A stretch of 64,000 nucleotides of DNA, taken from the NCBI RefSeq assembly GCF_025562715.2, contig NZ_JAPFCC010000001.1, positions 3,304,501-3,368,500 on the forward strand, given 5' to 3'. The stretch's first letter is position 1, and the number at the start of each line of letters is the position of its first letter. Below are positions 47,601 through 55,638 of the stretch, one piece after another. Source of the DNA: Endozoicomonas gorgoniicola (GTDB taxonomy: Bacteria; Pseudomonadota; Gammaproteobacteria; Pseudomonadales; Endozoicomonadaceae). Under the pieces are notes generated by a model that worked only from the letters and a program-made list of their open reading frames with translations, searched no databases and was not told where the DNA came from. The position numbers were made by a program, and so were the translations under genes.

Positions 47601-48551
47601 CGAGCCGGTTGCTGCACCGGCCCAGGGGGCAATGGCAGTAGGGTGGTTGTGAGTTTCTACTTTCATCAGGATATGGATGTCTTCCTGATGGTAGTCGTAG
47701 GCTTTGGTTTCAGAGTTCGGAAAGAAGCGCCCGGCTTTAGAACCTTTAATAACGGAAGCATTGTCTTTATAGGCAGACAGCACACCCTCACTATTCATAG
47801 CGTGGGTGTTGCGAATCATCTGAAACAGGGAGTGATCCTGCTTCTGTCCGTCGATGGTCCAGGAGGCATTGAAAATCTTATGGCGACAATGTTCAGAGTT
47901 TGCCTGGGCAAACATCATCAGTTCCACATCGGTCGGGTTTCGTTCCAGCTTTCTATAGCTCTCGAGCAGATAATCAATCTCATCGTCTGCCAGCGCCAGT
48001 CCCAGTGACTGGTTCGCCTGTTCCAGAGCCTTTCTGTCCCCATCAAGAATGTCTACGGCAGTCAGAGGAGCGGGTTCGGATTCTGCAAACAGGGATTCGG
48101 CAGCTTCCAGGTTATTCAGTACCGCTTCCGTCATTCGGTCATGAATCAGCCCACCAGCTTTCTGAACCTGCAACTCACTCAGCCCTTCTTCAGCGGTAAT
48201 GTAATAGGCGACACCACGCTCAATACGCTGAATTTTGTTCAGGCCACAGTTATGGGCAATATCAGATGCCTTACTGGACCACGGGGAAATAGTGCCGGGA
48301 CGGGGAACAACCAGTAGCAGTGTTTCAGTGTAGGTACTTTTGTGCAAACTCTTGGTTGTCTGCCGGGGACCATAGGTCAACAGTTGTTCGAGAACTGCCA
48401 GTTCCTGTTCAGACAGCGCCTCACTGCTCTGAATGAAGTGTTGGTAGTCAGCAAAGACCCCCGACACTTCCGGAATAGCGTTTTGTAAGGTTTCCAGCAA
48501 TTTTTTGCTGCGAAACGGAGAAAGAGCGGGAGCACCACGCAATATCAGCAT
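44634..48551 (-). CDS. purL: Phosphoribosylformylglycinamidine synthase
   Basis: About 1305 residues from MLILRGAPAL at 48551, the normal start of long gammaproteobacterial PurL; an extension to 48611 is possible but unlikely. An N-terminal PurS-like domain is followed by two AIRS ATP-binding halves (NSEHCRHKIF, KVETHNHPTAIAPWAGAATG, GAGGLSNALPELV, ADGGLFATLAEMAF) and a C-terminal class I glutaminase with VCNGCQMLSNL (nucleophile Cys) and the closing PHPERVFR. Converts FGAR to FGAM with glutamine and ATP in de novo purine synthesis. Intact, single gene, followed by a terminator. Confidence 0.97.
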   Translation of the reverse strand: MLILRGAPALSPFRSKKLLETLQNAIPEVSGVFADYQHFIQSSEALSEQELAVLEQLLTYGPRQTTKSLHKSTYTETLLLVVPRPGTISPWSSKASDIAHNCGLNKIQRIERGVAYYITAEEGLSELQVQKAGGLIHDRMTEAVLNNLEAAESLFAESEPAPLTAVDILDGDRKALEQANQSLGLALADDEIDYLLESYRKLERNPTDVELMMFAQANSEHCRHKIFNASWTIDGQKQDHSLFQMIRNTHAMNSEGVLSAYKDNASVIKGSKAGRFFPNSETKAYDYHQEDIHILMKVETHNHPTAIAPWAGAATGSGGEIRDEGATGRGSKPKAGLTGFTVSNLNIPGYKQPWEKGYGKPDRIVSALDIMIEGPLGGAGFNNEFGRPNLCGYFRTYEQSAKAATGEEVRGYHKPIMLAGGLGNIRADHVEKGEIPVGAKLIVLGGPAMQIGLGGGAASSMTSGEGQEDLDFASVQRDNPEMERRCQEVIDQCWQLGDDNPIAFIHDVGAGGLSNALPELVSDGDRGGRFQMRNILNDEPGMSPLALWCNESQERYVMAVAPENMELFEAICQRERCLYAVVGEATEEKHLLVEDSHFDNNPVDMPLDVLLGKPPRMHRDVESAAVKQDAIDLSGITLEEASERVLKLPSVASKSFLITIGDRTVTGQVARDQMVGPWQVPVANCAVTTTSFDTFTGEAMSMGERTPVAIIDGPASGRMAIGEAITNIASARIEKLGDIKLSANWMAPAGHPGEDEKLYETVKAVGIELCPELGVAIPVGKDSMSMRTSWKDGDKDKSVTSPLSLVISAFAPVTDVRKTVTPQLRLDKGDTRLLLIDLGRGKNRLGGSALAQVFAQIGDDAADVDSAADLKGFFNAVQILMEQDLLLAYHDRADGGLFATLAEMAFAGRAGMDIHLEKIAQSVDEILPALFNEELGAVLQVRAEDKGRVKDILAAAGLGDCTHTIGTLRDDQRVNLLFKDETLISESRVKYQRWWAETSYRIQALRDNPECARQEFDNLLDDRDSGLHASLPFDINNDVAAPFIATGVRPQVAILREQGVNGHVEMAAAFDKAGFTAVDVHMSDILSGRRQLDEFRGLVACGGFSYGDVLGAGEGWAKSILFNPLGREQFAAFFDRKDSFTLGVCNGCQMLSNLHELIPGADLWPHFVRNQSEQFEARVAMVEVQKNNSIFLRGMEGARMPIAVAHGEGHAEFGKPDHIERLQEAGQLALRYVDNQGRVTERYPYNPNGSPKGITGLTSADGRVTIMMPHPERVFRTVQNSWHPDNWQDDAPWMRMFRNARTWVD

Positions 48552-48734
48552 GCTTTTACCGTAAAAATACAGTTTATGAAGCTGAAAGCTCGCCACAAAC
48601 AGCCTGTTCACTGCCTATGACACACTTTTCAGCAGAACTCAGGGGGATCAAGGCGGCTATGATAATCGAAACTGAGGTACGGAAACCAGTCATGGAAAAT
48701 ACACATAACTGCTTATTCCTGCTCCGGGCAGTCG

Positions 48735-49313
48735 CTAACATAACCGCAAACGTTTCCTTTCTTCTTTCTTCTGCCGCCGTCGTTCCCTGAAAAAAGCCGA
48801 CATCATTTCGCTGCATTCATCCTGTAATACACCCTGGGTCACTTCCACCCGGTAATTCATCTGGGGCTGATCCAGCACCTGTGTGACACTGACAACAGCA
48901 CCAGACTTGGGCTCACAGGCACCAAAGATTACCCTGCGAATGCGGCTATGAATAATAGCACCTGCGCACATGGTGCAGGGTTCAAGAGTGACATACAGGT
49001 CGCAATCCACCAGCCGGTAGTTACCCAACGCTCTGGCCGCCTGCTGCAAAACCAGAATCTCGGCATGGGCCACCGGATTACACCCGGAAATAGGCTGATT
49101 ATGGGCGCGGGCAATGATTTCACCGTTATGAACAATTACAGCCCCTACCGGTACTTCCTGTTTTTCCCAGCCCTTGTAAGCCTCAGACAGGGCTTCCTGC
49201 ATCCAGACACTATCTGTATTTTCACTGGCACTTTTGCCGGTACTCGTTGTGCCGCTACTGGTTTTGCCGCTACTCGTTTTGCCGCTATCAGTTTTTCCTA
49301 ACACCCGTCTCAA
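48735..49313 (-). CDS. tadA: tRNA-specific adenosine deaminase
   Basis: 192 residues. The catalytic core begins near residue 38 (WMQEALSEAYKG), with PVAHAEIL for the zinc-binding His and catalytic Glu and EPCTMCAGAI for the two zinc cysteines. TadA converts A34 to inosine in tRNA-Arg(ACG). The first 35 or so residues are an unusual repeat-rich leader (GKTSSGKTSSGTTSTGKS) encoded by imperfect 15-base tandem repeats; this part is absent from ordinary TadA and may be untranslated if a later start is used, but no ATG lies between it and WMQEA. Confidence 0.93.
   Translation of the reverse strand: MRRVLGKTDSGKTSSGKTSSGTTSTGKSASENTDSVWMQEALSEAYKGWEKQEVPVGAVIVHNGEIIARAHNQPISGCNPVAHAEILVLQQAARALGNYRLVDCDLYVTLEPCTMCAGAIIHSRIRRVIFGACEPKSGAVVSVTQVLDQPQMNYRVEVTQGVLQDECSEMMSAFFRERRRQKKEERKRLRLC
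49228..49296. repeat. 15-base tandem repeats at the tadA 5' end
   Basis: Four imperfect units like TTTTGCCGCTACTCG lie in frame in the tadA N-terminus, encoding Ser-Gly-Lys-Thr-Ser-like repeats. Because the unit is a multiple of three, copy number changes keep the frame. Confidence 0.75.
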
Positions 49314-49624
49314 TGCCCTGTATTTGGCTCAGTCAATTAACAACAGGGCAGTATACAACGAAAACACGGCAGACCGGGGACACCTGTCAAATCGACGACA
49401 GCGCCAGTGTTCGCAAAAAACTTTACAGCCGGCTATTAATTTTACCGGCACCCGACCGATGCCCATTATTACGGTTCTGTAACTGCTGTGAATCAAGAGA
49501 ACACCGGGAATGAAAATTAGTTGTTAAATCCTCTACGCTCTTGGCAACAGCCATATATACTGAATGAAAGAAGTTTTTCTTATTCCAGATTTGATGACTT
49601 GATACCAGCGGAGGGTAGGGTCAA
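49314..49624. other. Divergent region between tadA and the T3SS chaperone
   Basis: No gene seen in these 311 bases. It should hold the tadA promoter and the promoter of the chaperone gene. GGAGGGTAGGG at about 49610-49620 supplies the chaperone ribosome site. No regulator box was recognised. Confidence 0.45.
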
Positions 49625-50113
49625 ATGTCTTACAAGCAGAACGTCGAAGAGAATCTGCAGCATTTTGCCGAGAGCATTGGCCTTGGTGAACTCAGTCTGA
49701 ACGAACATGACGCCTGCGGCCTCTGTTTCGATGACACTCTTATCGTGAATATGGAGTACCTCGAAGAAGACGAAGCTCTGGTCTTTGTTTCCTCGGTTAA
49801 ACCCATGGACGCCCACGACGATGCCCGCACCCAGCTGTTCGAAAAACTGCTCTCCCTGAATCTCCAGCATCACAGCATGCAGGGCGCTTTCGTTGCCCTG
49901 AACCATGACAAAACGGAAGTTCTGTTGATTCGCTCCATGCTGGCTTCCAGCGACTACGGTAACTTTGAATCCACTCTGGAAAAATTTGTAAACACTCTGG
50001 AATGGATTGTGTCTGAAGTGGACAACGTTGACGAAAACAGTACTCCGGCAGCAGGCACCTCTGCACCACAGCCTGGCCCGGGCGGTCCCGGCGACATGGG
50101 CATGATGGTCTAA
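49625..50113 (+). CDS. CesT/Tir-family type III secretion chaperone
   Basis: 162 residues. The first 130 residues fit the class I T3SS chaperone fold: an N-terminal helix (YKQNVEENLQHFAESIGL), strands CGLCFDDTLIVNMEY and ALVFVSSV, a second helix (RTQLFEKLLSLNLQ), strands FVALNHDKTEVLLIRSM, and a last helix (NFESTLEKFVNTLEWIV). The acidic, small size is typical. The C-terminal 30 residues are Pro/Gly-rich and end MGMMV. It precedes the sct operon but a terminator-like hairpin separates them. It may serve the SopB-like effector at the other end of the operon. Confidence 0.85.
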   Translation: MSYKQNVEENLQHFAESIGLGELSLNEHDACGLCFDDTLIVNMEYLEEDEALVFVSSVKPMDAHDDARTQLFEKLLSLNLQHHSMQGAFVALNHDKTEVLLIRSMLASSDYGNFESTLEKFVNTLEWIVSEVDNVDENSTPAAGTSAPQPGPGGPGDMGMMV

Positions 50114-50130
50114 TGAAACAGGGTGTTGAA

Positions 50131-50154
50131 AAAGGGCTTAACAGCCCTTTTTTT
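50131..50154 (+). terminator. Terminator between the chaperone and sctN
   Basis: AAAGGGCT-TAAC-AGCCCTTT followed by TTTT. A perfect eight-base stem with a four-base loop. It suggests the chaperone is made from its own transcript and that sctN has its own promoter or depends on partial read-through. Confidence 0.85.
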
Positions 50155-50204
50155 CTCTCTGGAAATTGTTTTCTTTAAGCAATGGATGATCAGGAGAATA
50201 AGGC

Positions 50205-51536
50205 TTGCCAGAAGCATTAAAGTATCTGACCGATGCCCTTGAAAGCGCTGTAGGCGGTGAGCGACTGGTGGATATTCGAGGCCGGGTGACCGAAGTACAG
50301 GGCATGATCATCAAAGCAGCCGTTCCCGGTGTCAAAATCGGTGAGCTGTGTGAGCTGATCACTCCGGGTGAAGAACAGGCCAGCTATGCAGAAGTAGTTG
50401 GCTTTCAGGGACATGAAACCGTTCTTTCTCCCATGGGTGAAATCATGGGCATCTCCTCAACCACAGAAGTGATTCCGACCGGCAAAGTTCATCATGTGGG
50501 TGTTGGCCCTCACCTGTTGGGGCATGTGCTGGATGGCATGGGCGATCCGCTGGATAAAACCGCATTCGATGATATTGAGCCAGAAACTTACTACCCGGTC
50601 TACGCCGACAGTCCGGATCCCATGACCCGCAAAATTATCGACAAACCATTGCCTCTTGGTCTTCGGGTTCTCGATGGCATCCTGACCTGTGGCGAAGGGC
50701 AGAGGATGGGCATCTTTGCCGCAGCCGGTGGTGGTAAGTCCACCCTGCTTTCGATGCTGGTCAAAGGTGCCGAAGTGGATGTCACCGTACTCGCGCTGAT
50801 CGGTGAACGGGGACGGGAACTGAGAGAATTTATCGAGCACGACCTGGGACCTGAAGGCGTAAAAAAATCAGTCATCATCGTTGCAACGTCCGACAAGTCA
50901 TCAATGGAACGCGCCAAAGCGGCCTATACCGCAACCGCCGTGGCGGAATATTTCAGGGATAAAGGCAAACGGGTTCTTTTGTTGATGGATTCCGTCACTC
51001 GTTTCGCCCGGGCTCAGCGTGAAATCGGACTGGCAGCGGGCGAACCGCCAACCCGCCGGGGTTTTCCTCCTTCCGTTTTTGCCACCCTGCCAAAGCTGAT
51101 GGAGCGCGCGGGCATGTCCCACACAGGTTCCATTACCGCCCTCTACACCGTTCTGGTGGAAGGTGATGATATGACCGAACCTGTAGCGGACGAAACACGA
51201 TCGATTCTGGATGGACACATCATCCTGTCCAGAAAGCTGGCAGCCGCTAACCATTACCCGGCTATTGATGTGCTGTCCAGTGCAAGTCGTGTTATGAACG
51301 CCATCACGCCTGAAGAACACAAAGCAGCAGCAGGGCGCTTACGGGAACTGCTGGCAAAATTTGAGGAGATTGAACTGCTGGTGAAAGTTGGGGAATACAA
51401 ACAGGGCTCTGACGCCGTTGCCGATGAAGCGCTGCAGAAAATCAACAATATCCGCAACTTCCTCAAACAGCGCACCGACGAACTCACCCCCTACGATGAC
51501 ACCATTCAGCTGCTCAGGCAGGTGGTGGGTGTCTGA
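50205..51536 (+). CDS. sctN: Type III secretion ATPase SctN
   Basis: 443 residues. TTG is taken as start because AGGAG lies eight bases upstream and the frame aligns with SctN N-termini. An F1-beta-like hexameric ATPase: Walker A AAGGGKST near 171-178, ALIGERGRELREF, Walker B VLLLMDSVTRFARAQREIG and the C-terminal helical domain that binds chaperones. It unfolds and releases effectors from chaperones at the export gate. It is distinguished from FliI by the surrounding sct genes in Ysc order. Intact and first gene of N-O-P-Q-R-S-T-U. Confidence 0.95.
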   Translation: MPEALKYLTDALESAVGGERLVDIRGRVTEVQGMIIKAAVPGVKIGELCELITPGEEQASYAEVVGFQGHETVLSPMGEIMGISSTTEVIPTGKVHHVGVGPHLLGHVLDGMGDPLDKTAFDDIEPETYYPVYADSPDPMTRKIIDKPLPLGLRVLDGILTCGEGQRMGIFAAAGGGKSTLLSMLVKGAEVDVTVLALIGERGRELREFIEHDLGPEGVKKSVIIVATSDKSSMERAKAAYTATAVAEYFRDKGKRVLLLMDSVTRFARAQREIGLAAGEPPTRRGFPPSVFATLPKLMERAGMSHTGSITALYTVLVEGDDMTEPVADETRSILDGHIILSRKLAAANHYPAIDVLSSASRVMNAITPEEHKAAAGRLRELLAKFEEIELLVKVGEYKQGSDAVADEALQKINNIRNFLKQRTDELTPYDDTIQLLRQVVGV

Positions 51537-51545
51537 GCCTGAACC

Positions 51546-52007
51546 ATGCTGCACGAACTACTGAAAGTTAAACAGATTCGTGAAAAGTCCGCCCACGATG
51601 AAGTCCAGAAGCGCAAATACCGCCTCGAAGAAACCCATCAAGCGGTAGAGCGTGCAAAACAAGAGTTCCATGATTATGTCCAGTGGCGCGGTAAAGAAGA
51701 GCAGCGGCTCTACGATAATATTATCAATATGGAAGTAAAACAGAACGATCTGGACCTGCTGAAACAGAAAATCGGTTTGCTGCGGGAAAAAGACGTTCTG
51801 CTGGAGCAGGCGATTGCCGAAGCCAGAAAGAAAGTCGCAGACGCCGAGGCTGCTCTTGAAGAAGCGCGGGAAGAACACGCTAAAGCGATTCAGGCAGTCC
51901 AGAAGTTTGAAGAATTTACTGCCGTCCTGGACGAAGACGCAGCCAAAGAAGCGGCTCGTCTGGAAGACCTGGAAATGGAAGAATTTACGGTCAGGCCCCG
52001 TCATTAA
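51546..52007 (+). CDS. sctO: Type III secretion stalk protein SctO
   Basis: 153 residues, almost entirely a two-stranded coiled coil (ETHQAVERAKQEFHDYVQW ... LLKQKIGLLREKDVLLEQ ... ADAEAALEEAREEHAKA). Position directly after sctN, length and predicted fold fit the YscO/FliJ-type central stalk that links the ATPase to the export gate SctV. Sequence conservation in this family is low, so the call leans on position and coiled-coil pattern. It starts nine bases after the sctN stop. Confidence 0.88.
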   Translation: MLHELLKVKQIREKSAHDEVQKRKYRLEETHQAVERAKQEFHDYVQWRGKEEQRLYDNIINMEVKQNDLDLLKQKIGLLREKDVLLEQAIAEARKKVADAEAALEEAREEHAKAIQAVQKFEEFTAVLDEDAAKEAARLEDLEMEEFTVRPRH

Positions 52008-52078
52008 GGCAAAGCCGTTTCTGTCCATAAAACAGAACAACGAAAATAAAAAAGATCCTTCAGATCAGCGAGGCCATC

Positions 52079-52816
52079 ATGGATGGAGTTAACCAAAGCA
52101 GCCAGCCACAAGCCAGTCCTCCCCCGGACTCATCAGGTAACCAGCAACAGGTAACCGAAAGGCAGGCCGACGACTTCGCCAAGAAAATGGGCAAAAAGAA
52201 AGACAGTCCCAAAACCGCAGACAAAGAAGAAATGACCCTTGAGAGCCTGCTGGCTTCCCGCAGCAAAAAAGGCTCTGATGCTGAGCGCCTGAGAGGCGAG
52301 CATGGTTCTTCCCGGCATGACAAGGGTAAACAGCATGAGGACGTCGATACCCTTTCTGCACTGACAGGCAATGAGAAGCAAGAACACCCTTTGCACACCA
52401 CCCGTGAAGTTCAGGCACCAACGTCAGTCACGGACATAAAGGCCATTGATAAAGTCAGTGGTCCAAAAGAAATTAACGAAGTGATTAACAAACTGGTGGA
52501 TAAGATCCACGTTTCTGCCAAGGACTCCATCAATGGTGCCGAAGTCCGTATTACCATGAAAGAAAACATCCTGCCCGGCACTGAAATTCGCATTCAGCGT
52601 ATGGGGGGGGAGCTGACCGTCACCATGAATACCACGTCAGCAGACACCCATAACTTTCTGGCGGTGAATGAATCTTCTCTGCTGAAAAGCCTGAATGAAC
52701 GCTTTGGCGACAAGGTGCAGGTTAACATCAATATGTCCGGCGGTGACCAGCCCGGAGACGGGCGCTCCCGGGAGCAGTATGAGGGAGAGCAGGAGCAGGA
52801 TGATAACGAAGGCTGA
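52079..52816 (+). CDS. sctP: Type III secretion needle-length/substrate switch protein SctP
   Basis: 245 residues. The N-terminal 120 residues are disordered (Ser, Gln, Lys, Pro rich), as in molecular-ruler proteins; the C-terminal domain (about 130-225) with INGAEVRITMKENILPGTEI and LLKSLNERFGDKVQVNI resembles the T3S4/FliK-C-like substrate switch domain found in YscP and HpaP-type proteins. The Gly/Asp/Glu-rich tail is unusual. It sits between sctO and sctQ as in the ysc order. It is shorter than YscP, which would predict a short needle if it works as a ruler. Confidence 0.8.
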   Translation: MDGVNQSSQPQASPPPDSSGNQQQVTERQADDFAKKMGKKKDSPKTADKEEMTLESLLASRSKKGSDAERLRGEHGSSRHDKGKQHEDVDTLSALTGNEKQEHPLHTTREVQAPTSVTDIKAIDKVSGPKEINEVINKLVDKIHVSAKDSINGAEVRITMKENILPGTEIRIQRMGGELTVTMNTTSADTHNFLAVNESSLLKSLNERFGDKVQVNINMSGGDQPGDGRSREQYEGEQEQDDNEG

Positions 52817-52818
52817 CC

Positions 52819-53856
52819 ATGTCCACAGAACCTCTGGCTTATCAGACCCTGTCAACGGCTCAGTTTGAACTGAGTCGTTTACTTTGTCATCGCCAAAGCG
52901 TTTTTACCACCGAAATCAACCAGGCTGAGGCAGAGCTTGAGCTGTGCCACCAGCCAGCCGATACACTGCCCTCCTATACCTTCCATCTGGAACTCAATGG
53001 CCACCCGTACCAAATTTATGCCGGTGACAGCCTGCTGGATTCACTATTGCCCGGTAAGCTGGATCATCATGGACTCAATAAATTACCCGACGATTTGCGC
53101 ATCGCGGTACTGACCCACACCATAACGCCGATTCTTCAACCACTCTCTGAACGGTTAGGTATTTCCTGGTCACTGCAGGAAGTTAAGCCTACGGATTCGA
53201 CAAATCATCCTGCCACACTGGGTATGAACATTCGCCAGAACACCATTAACACACGTATTGAGCTGCTGATCGATGATCTGCTGTTGTCCATACTGAAGGC
53301 GATTCCTGCTCATCATCCACAGCAATTGCCCGATATACCTTTCTGGGCGACTCTGGAAAAAGGGCAGACCCGATTGCCGTTCTCAGAGCTGAAAACGCTG
53401 GAAGCTGGCGATATTGTTTTTTTAGACCAGCACATCAACGACGATCAGGTCATTGTTCGTATCAACCAGCGCACCGCATTTCTGGGAGAGATCGCCAATA
53501 CCGGAGTCAGCATCTTACAGAGGCATCAGACAATGGACGAATATGAGCAAGAACAGGCACTAGCCGACGCTGAGAATGGCCATGAACAGGAAGGGCCGTC
53601 AGAAATGTCGCCTGCCGATGCAGACGTCAGCGTTGACCTGCACGACCTGCCCGTCACCCTGATGTTTGAAGTCGGCCAGCAACAGCTCACCCTGGCAGAG
53701 CTGCAGGGCATTCAGGCAGGCTATATTTTTGAACTGGATCGCTCAGTCCAACAGCCCGTTAATGTTCGTGCCAATGGCAAGCTCATTGGTCACTGCGAAC
53801 TGGTACAGATTGAAAATCGCCTCGGAGCACGCATCACTCACCTGCACGATCAGTAA
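52819..53856 (+). CDS. sctQ: Type III secretion sorting-platform protein SctQ
   Basis: 345 residues, starting three bases after the sctP stop. Two SpoA-type (FliMN C-terminal) domains are seen: LPFSELKTLEAGDIVFLDQ and, at the C-terminus, LPVTLMFEVGQQQLTLAEL followed by GYIFELDRSVQQPVNVRANG, the classical surface-presentation-of-antigens signature. The stretch between them is acidic. SctQ forms the cytoplasmic pods that load effectors. An internal start giving a short C-terminal SctQ product, known in Yersinia and Salmonella, could lie near the MDEYEQEQ or MSPADAD codons. Confidence 0.9.
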   Translation: MSTEPLAYQTLSTAQFELSRLLCHRQSVFTTEINQAEAELELCHQPADTLPSYTFHLELNGHPYQIYAGDSLLDSLLPGKLDHHGLNKLPDDLRIAVLTHTITPILQPLSERLGISWSLQEVKPTDSTNHPATLGMNIRQNTINTRIELLIDDLLLSILKAIPAHHPQQLPDIPFWATLEKGQTRLPFSELKTLEAGDIVFLDQHINDDQVIVRINQRTAFLGEIANTGVSILQRHQTMDEYEQEQALADAENGHEQEGPSEMSPADADVSVDLHDLPVTLMFEVGQQQLTLAELQGIQAGYIFELDRSVQQPVNVRANGKLIGHCELVQIENRLGARITHLHDQ

Positions 53857-53900
53857 ACCAGCTGAGTTCTCCTGAAAACAAGGGACAGGACTGACCACCC

Positions 53901-54560
53901 ATGGAAAGCGGTATACTGAACCTCACCAGCCCTTTTTATTTAATGATCCCATTGGCGCTTATGGCGCTGATTCCCTTTATGGCGGTCATGGGTACCTCTT
54001 TCCTGAAACTGGTTGTCGTCTTTTCCATTCTTCGAAACGCGACGGGTCTGCAGCAGATTCCCCCGAACATTGCCATGAATGCCCTGGCGATCATCCTGAC
54101 ACTGTACATTATGGCCCCGGTCGGTTACGAAATGTACGAGCGAATTCAGCCTGAAACCCTGAATTTTGAAGACCTGTCCTGGATCGAAACGGTTCAGGAT
54201 GGCATCACCCCTTACCGGGAGTTCCTGAAAGCCAATACCACGGCAGAAGAGCGCAACTTTTTCCTGAAATCTGCCCGGCTTCTTTGGCCCAGCCGTTACC
54301 AGACAGAGTTGTCAGCCGATGACCTGATGATACTGCTGCCGTCGTTTTGTATCAGTGAACTGACCAAGGCGTTTCAGATCGGGTTTCTGCTGTATCTGCC
54401 GTTTATCATCATTGACCTGATTGTATCCAACATACTGCTGGCCATGGGTATGATGATGGTGTCGCCCATGACCATCTCCCTGCCCTTCAAACTGTTGTTA
54501 TTTGTTTTGCTGGAAGGCTGGACAAGACTGATTCACAGCCTGGTACTCAGTTACAGCTAG
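53901..54560 (+). CDS. sctR: Type III secretion export gate protein SctR
   Basis: 219 residues with four hydrophobic segments. Highly conserved family blocks are visible: VMGTSFLKLVVVFSILRNATGLQQIPPN, cited in part as TSFLKLVVV and LRNATGLQQ, then LPSFCISELTKAFQIGFLLYLPF (SELKxAFxIGFxxyLPF type) and GMMMVSPMTISLPFKLLLFV. SctR forms the pentameric core of the export gate with SctS and SctT. The gene follows sctQ after 44 bases. Confidence 0.95.
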   Translation: MESGILNLTSPFYLMIPLALMALIPFMAVMGTSFLKLVVVFSILRNATGLQQIPPNIAMNALAIILTLYIMAPVGYEMYERIQPETLNFEDLSWIETVQDGITPYREFLKANTTAEERNFFLKSARLLWPSRYQTELSADDLMILLPSFCISELTKAFQIGFLLYLPFIIIDLIVSNILLAMGMMMVSPMTISLPFKLLLFVLLEGWTRLIHSLVLSYS

Positions 54561-54581
54561 ACCTTTCAGGAGGAGAAAAGA

Positions 54582-54845
54582 ATGGTTGATGGTGAAGTGA
54601 TACAGCTGACAGCTCAGGCACTACTGCTGACCCTGATCCTGTCCATGCCCCCCATCATTGCGGCGGCAGGCGTGGGCCTGATTATCAGCCTGGTGCAGGC
54701 GCTGACCCAGATTCAGGAACAGACCCTGCCCTTTGCGTTCAAGCTGATTGCCGTCATCATCAGTATTTTTGCCACCGCTCGATGGCTGGGTATTGAAGTG
54801 TATAACTATTCGCTGGCTATCATGACCAAAATTGGCACGATCTGA
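54582..54845 (+). CDS. sctS: Type III secretion export gate protein SctS
   Basis: 87 residues, two membrane helices with the FliQ/SctS signature: LTLILSMPPIIAAAGVGLII and the connecting LVQALTQIQEQTLPFAFKL block, then an ISIFATARWLG ending. A strong AGGAGGAG ribosome site lies about seven bases upstream of ATG. Together with SctR and SctT it makes the helical export channel. Confidence 0.95.
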   Translation: MVDGEVIQLTAQALLLTLILSMPPIIAAAGVGLIISLVQALTQIQEQTLPFAFKLIAVIISIFATARWLGIEVYNYSLAIMTKIGTI

Positions 54846-54846
54846 G

Positions 54847-55638
54847 ATGCTTATCCCGATTGATGAACTCAAGGAATGGTTTTATGTGTTCTCAATGGGA
54901 GCCCCACGGATTGTTGCGCTGTTTACACTGATTCCTTTTCTGAATAAACGTCTGCTCGGTGGTGCCATGATGCGTAACGGCGTGGCCATGGCACTGGTGC
55001 TGTTTATGCACCCCATGCTGGCGGAAGCCGTTCCGGACAAAACACCCACCATCTACGCAACCCTGTTCATTGTGTTAAAAGAGGTCTTTATCGGGGCGCT
55101 TCTGGGCTTCGTGATTACTATCCCTTTCTGGGCTCTGGAATCGGCCGGTTTCTTTATTGATAACCAGCGGGGTGCCTCCATGGCGAGCGCCATGAACCCT
55201 TTATCGGGCGCTGAATCATCACCGATGGGCATTCTGTTTTCGCAGGCGTTCACTGCTATTTTCATGGTCAGCGGTCTGTTTTTGCTGCTGGTAAAAAGCC
55301 TGTTTATCAGCTATGCCTCCTGGCCCGTCTTCAGCTACTTTCCCAACATAAATCCGGAAGGTGCCATCTTTTTCCTGAAGCAGTTTGACCTGATCATCAG
55401 CCTCTCCATGTGGCTGGCCGCACCGGTCATTATTGCCATGTTCATTACCGAGTTCGGCATCGCCCTGATCAGCCGCTCGGCACCTCAGCTGAACGTGTTC
55501 ATTCTGGCTATGCCGATTAAAAGTGGTGTCGCCGCCGCCATTCTGGTGGTCTATGTCGGAACGATTCTCACCCTTGCCCGTAAACACGACGAAGGCATTC
55601 CAACGCTGTTTATGATGCTGGGAGAACTCTGGCGATGA
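54847..55638 (+). CDS. sctT: Type III secretion export gate protein SctT
   Basis: About 263 residues from ATG at 54847 (MLIPIDELKEWFYVF), one base after the sctS stop; an upstream TTG at 54832 overlaps sctS and is less likely. A FliR-like membrane protein with several helices; conserved features include RIVALFTLIPFLNKRLLGG, LKEVFIGALLGFVITIPFWALE and the GFFIDNQRGASMAS block. The stop overlaps the sctU start (ATGA). Confidence 0.94.
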   Translation: MLIPIDELKEWFYVFSMGAPRIVALFTLIPFLNKRLLGGAMMRNGVAMALVLFMHPMLAEAVPDKTPTIYATLFIVLKEVFIGALLGFVITIPFWALESAGFFIDNQRGASMASAMNPLSGAESSPMGILFSQAFTAIFMVSGLFLLLVKSLFISYASWPVFSYFPNINPEGAIFFLKQFDLIISLSMWLAAPVIIAMFITEFGIALISRSAPQLNVFILAMPIKSGVAAAILVVYVGTILTLARKHDEGIPTLFMMLGELWR

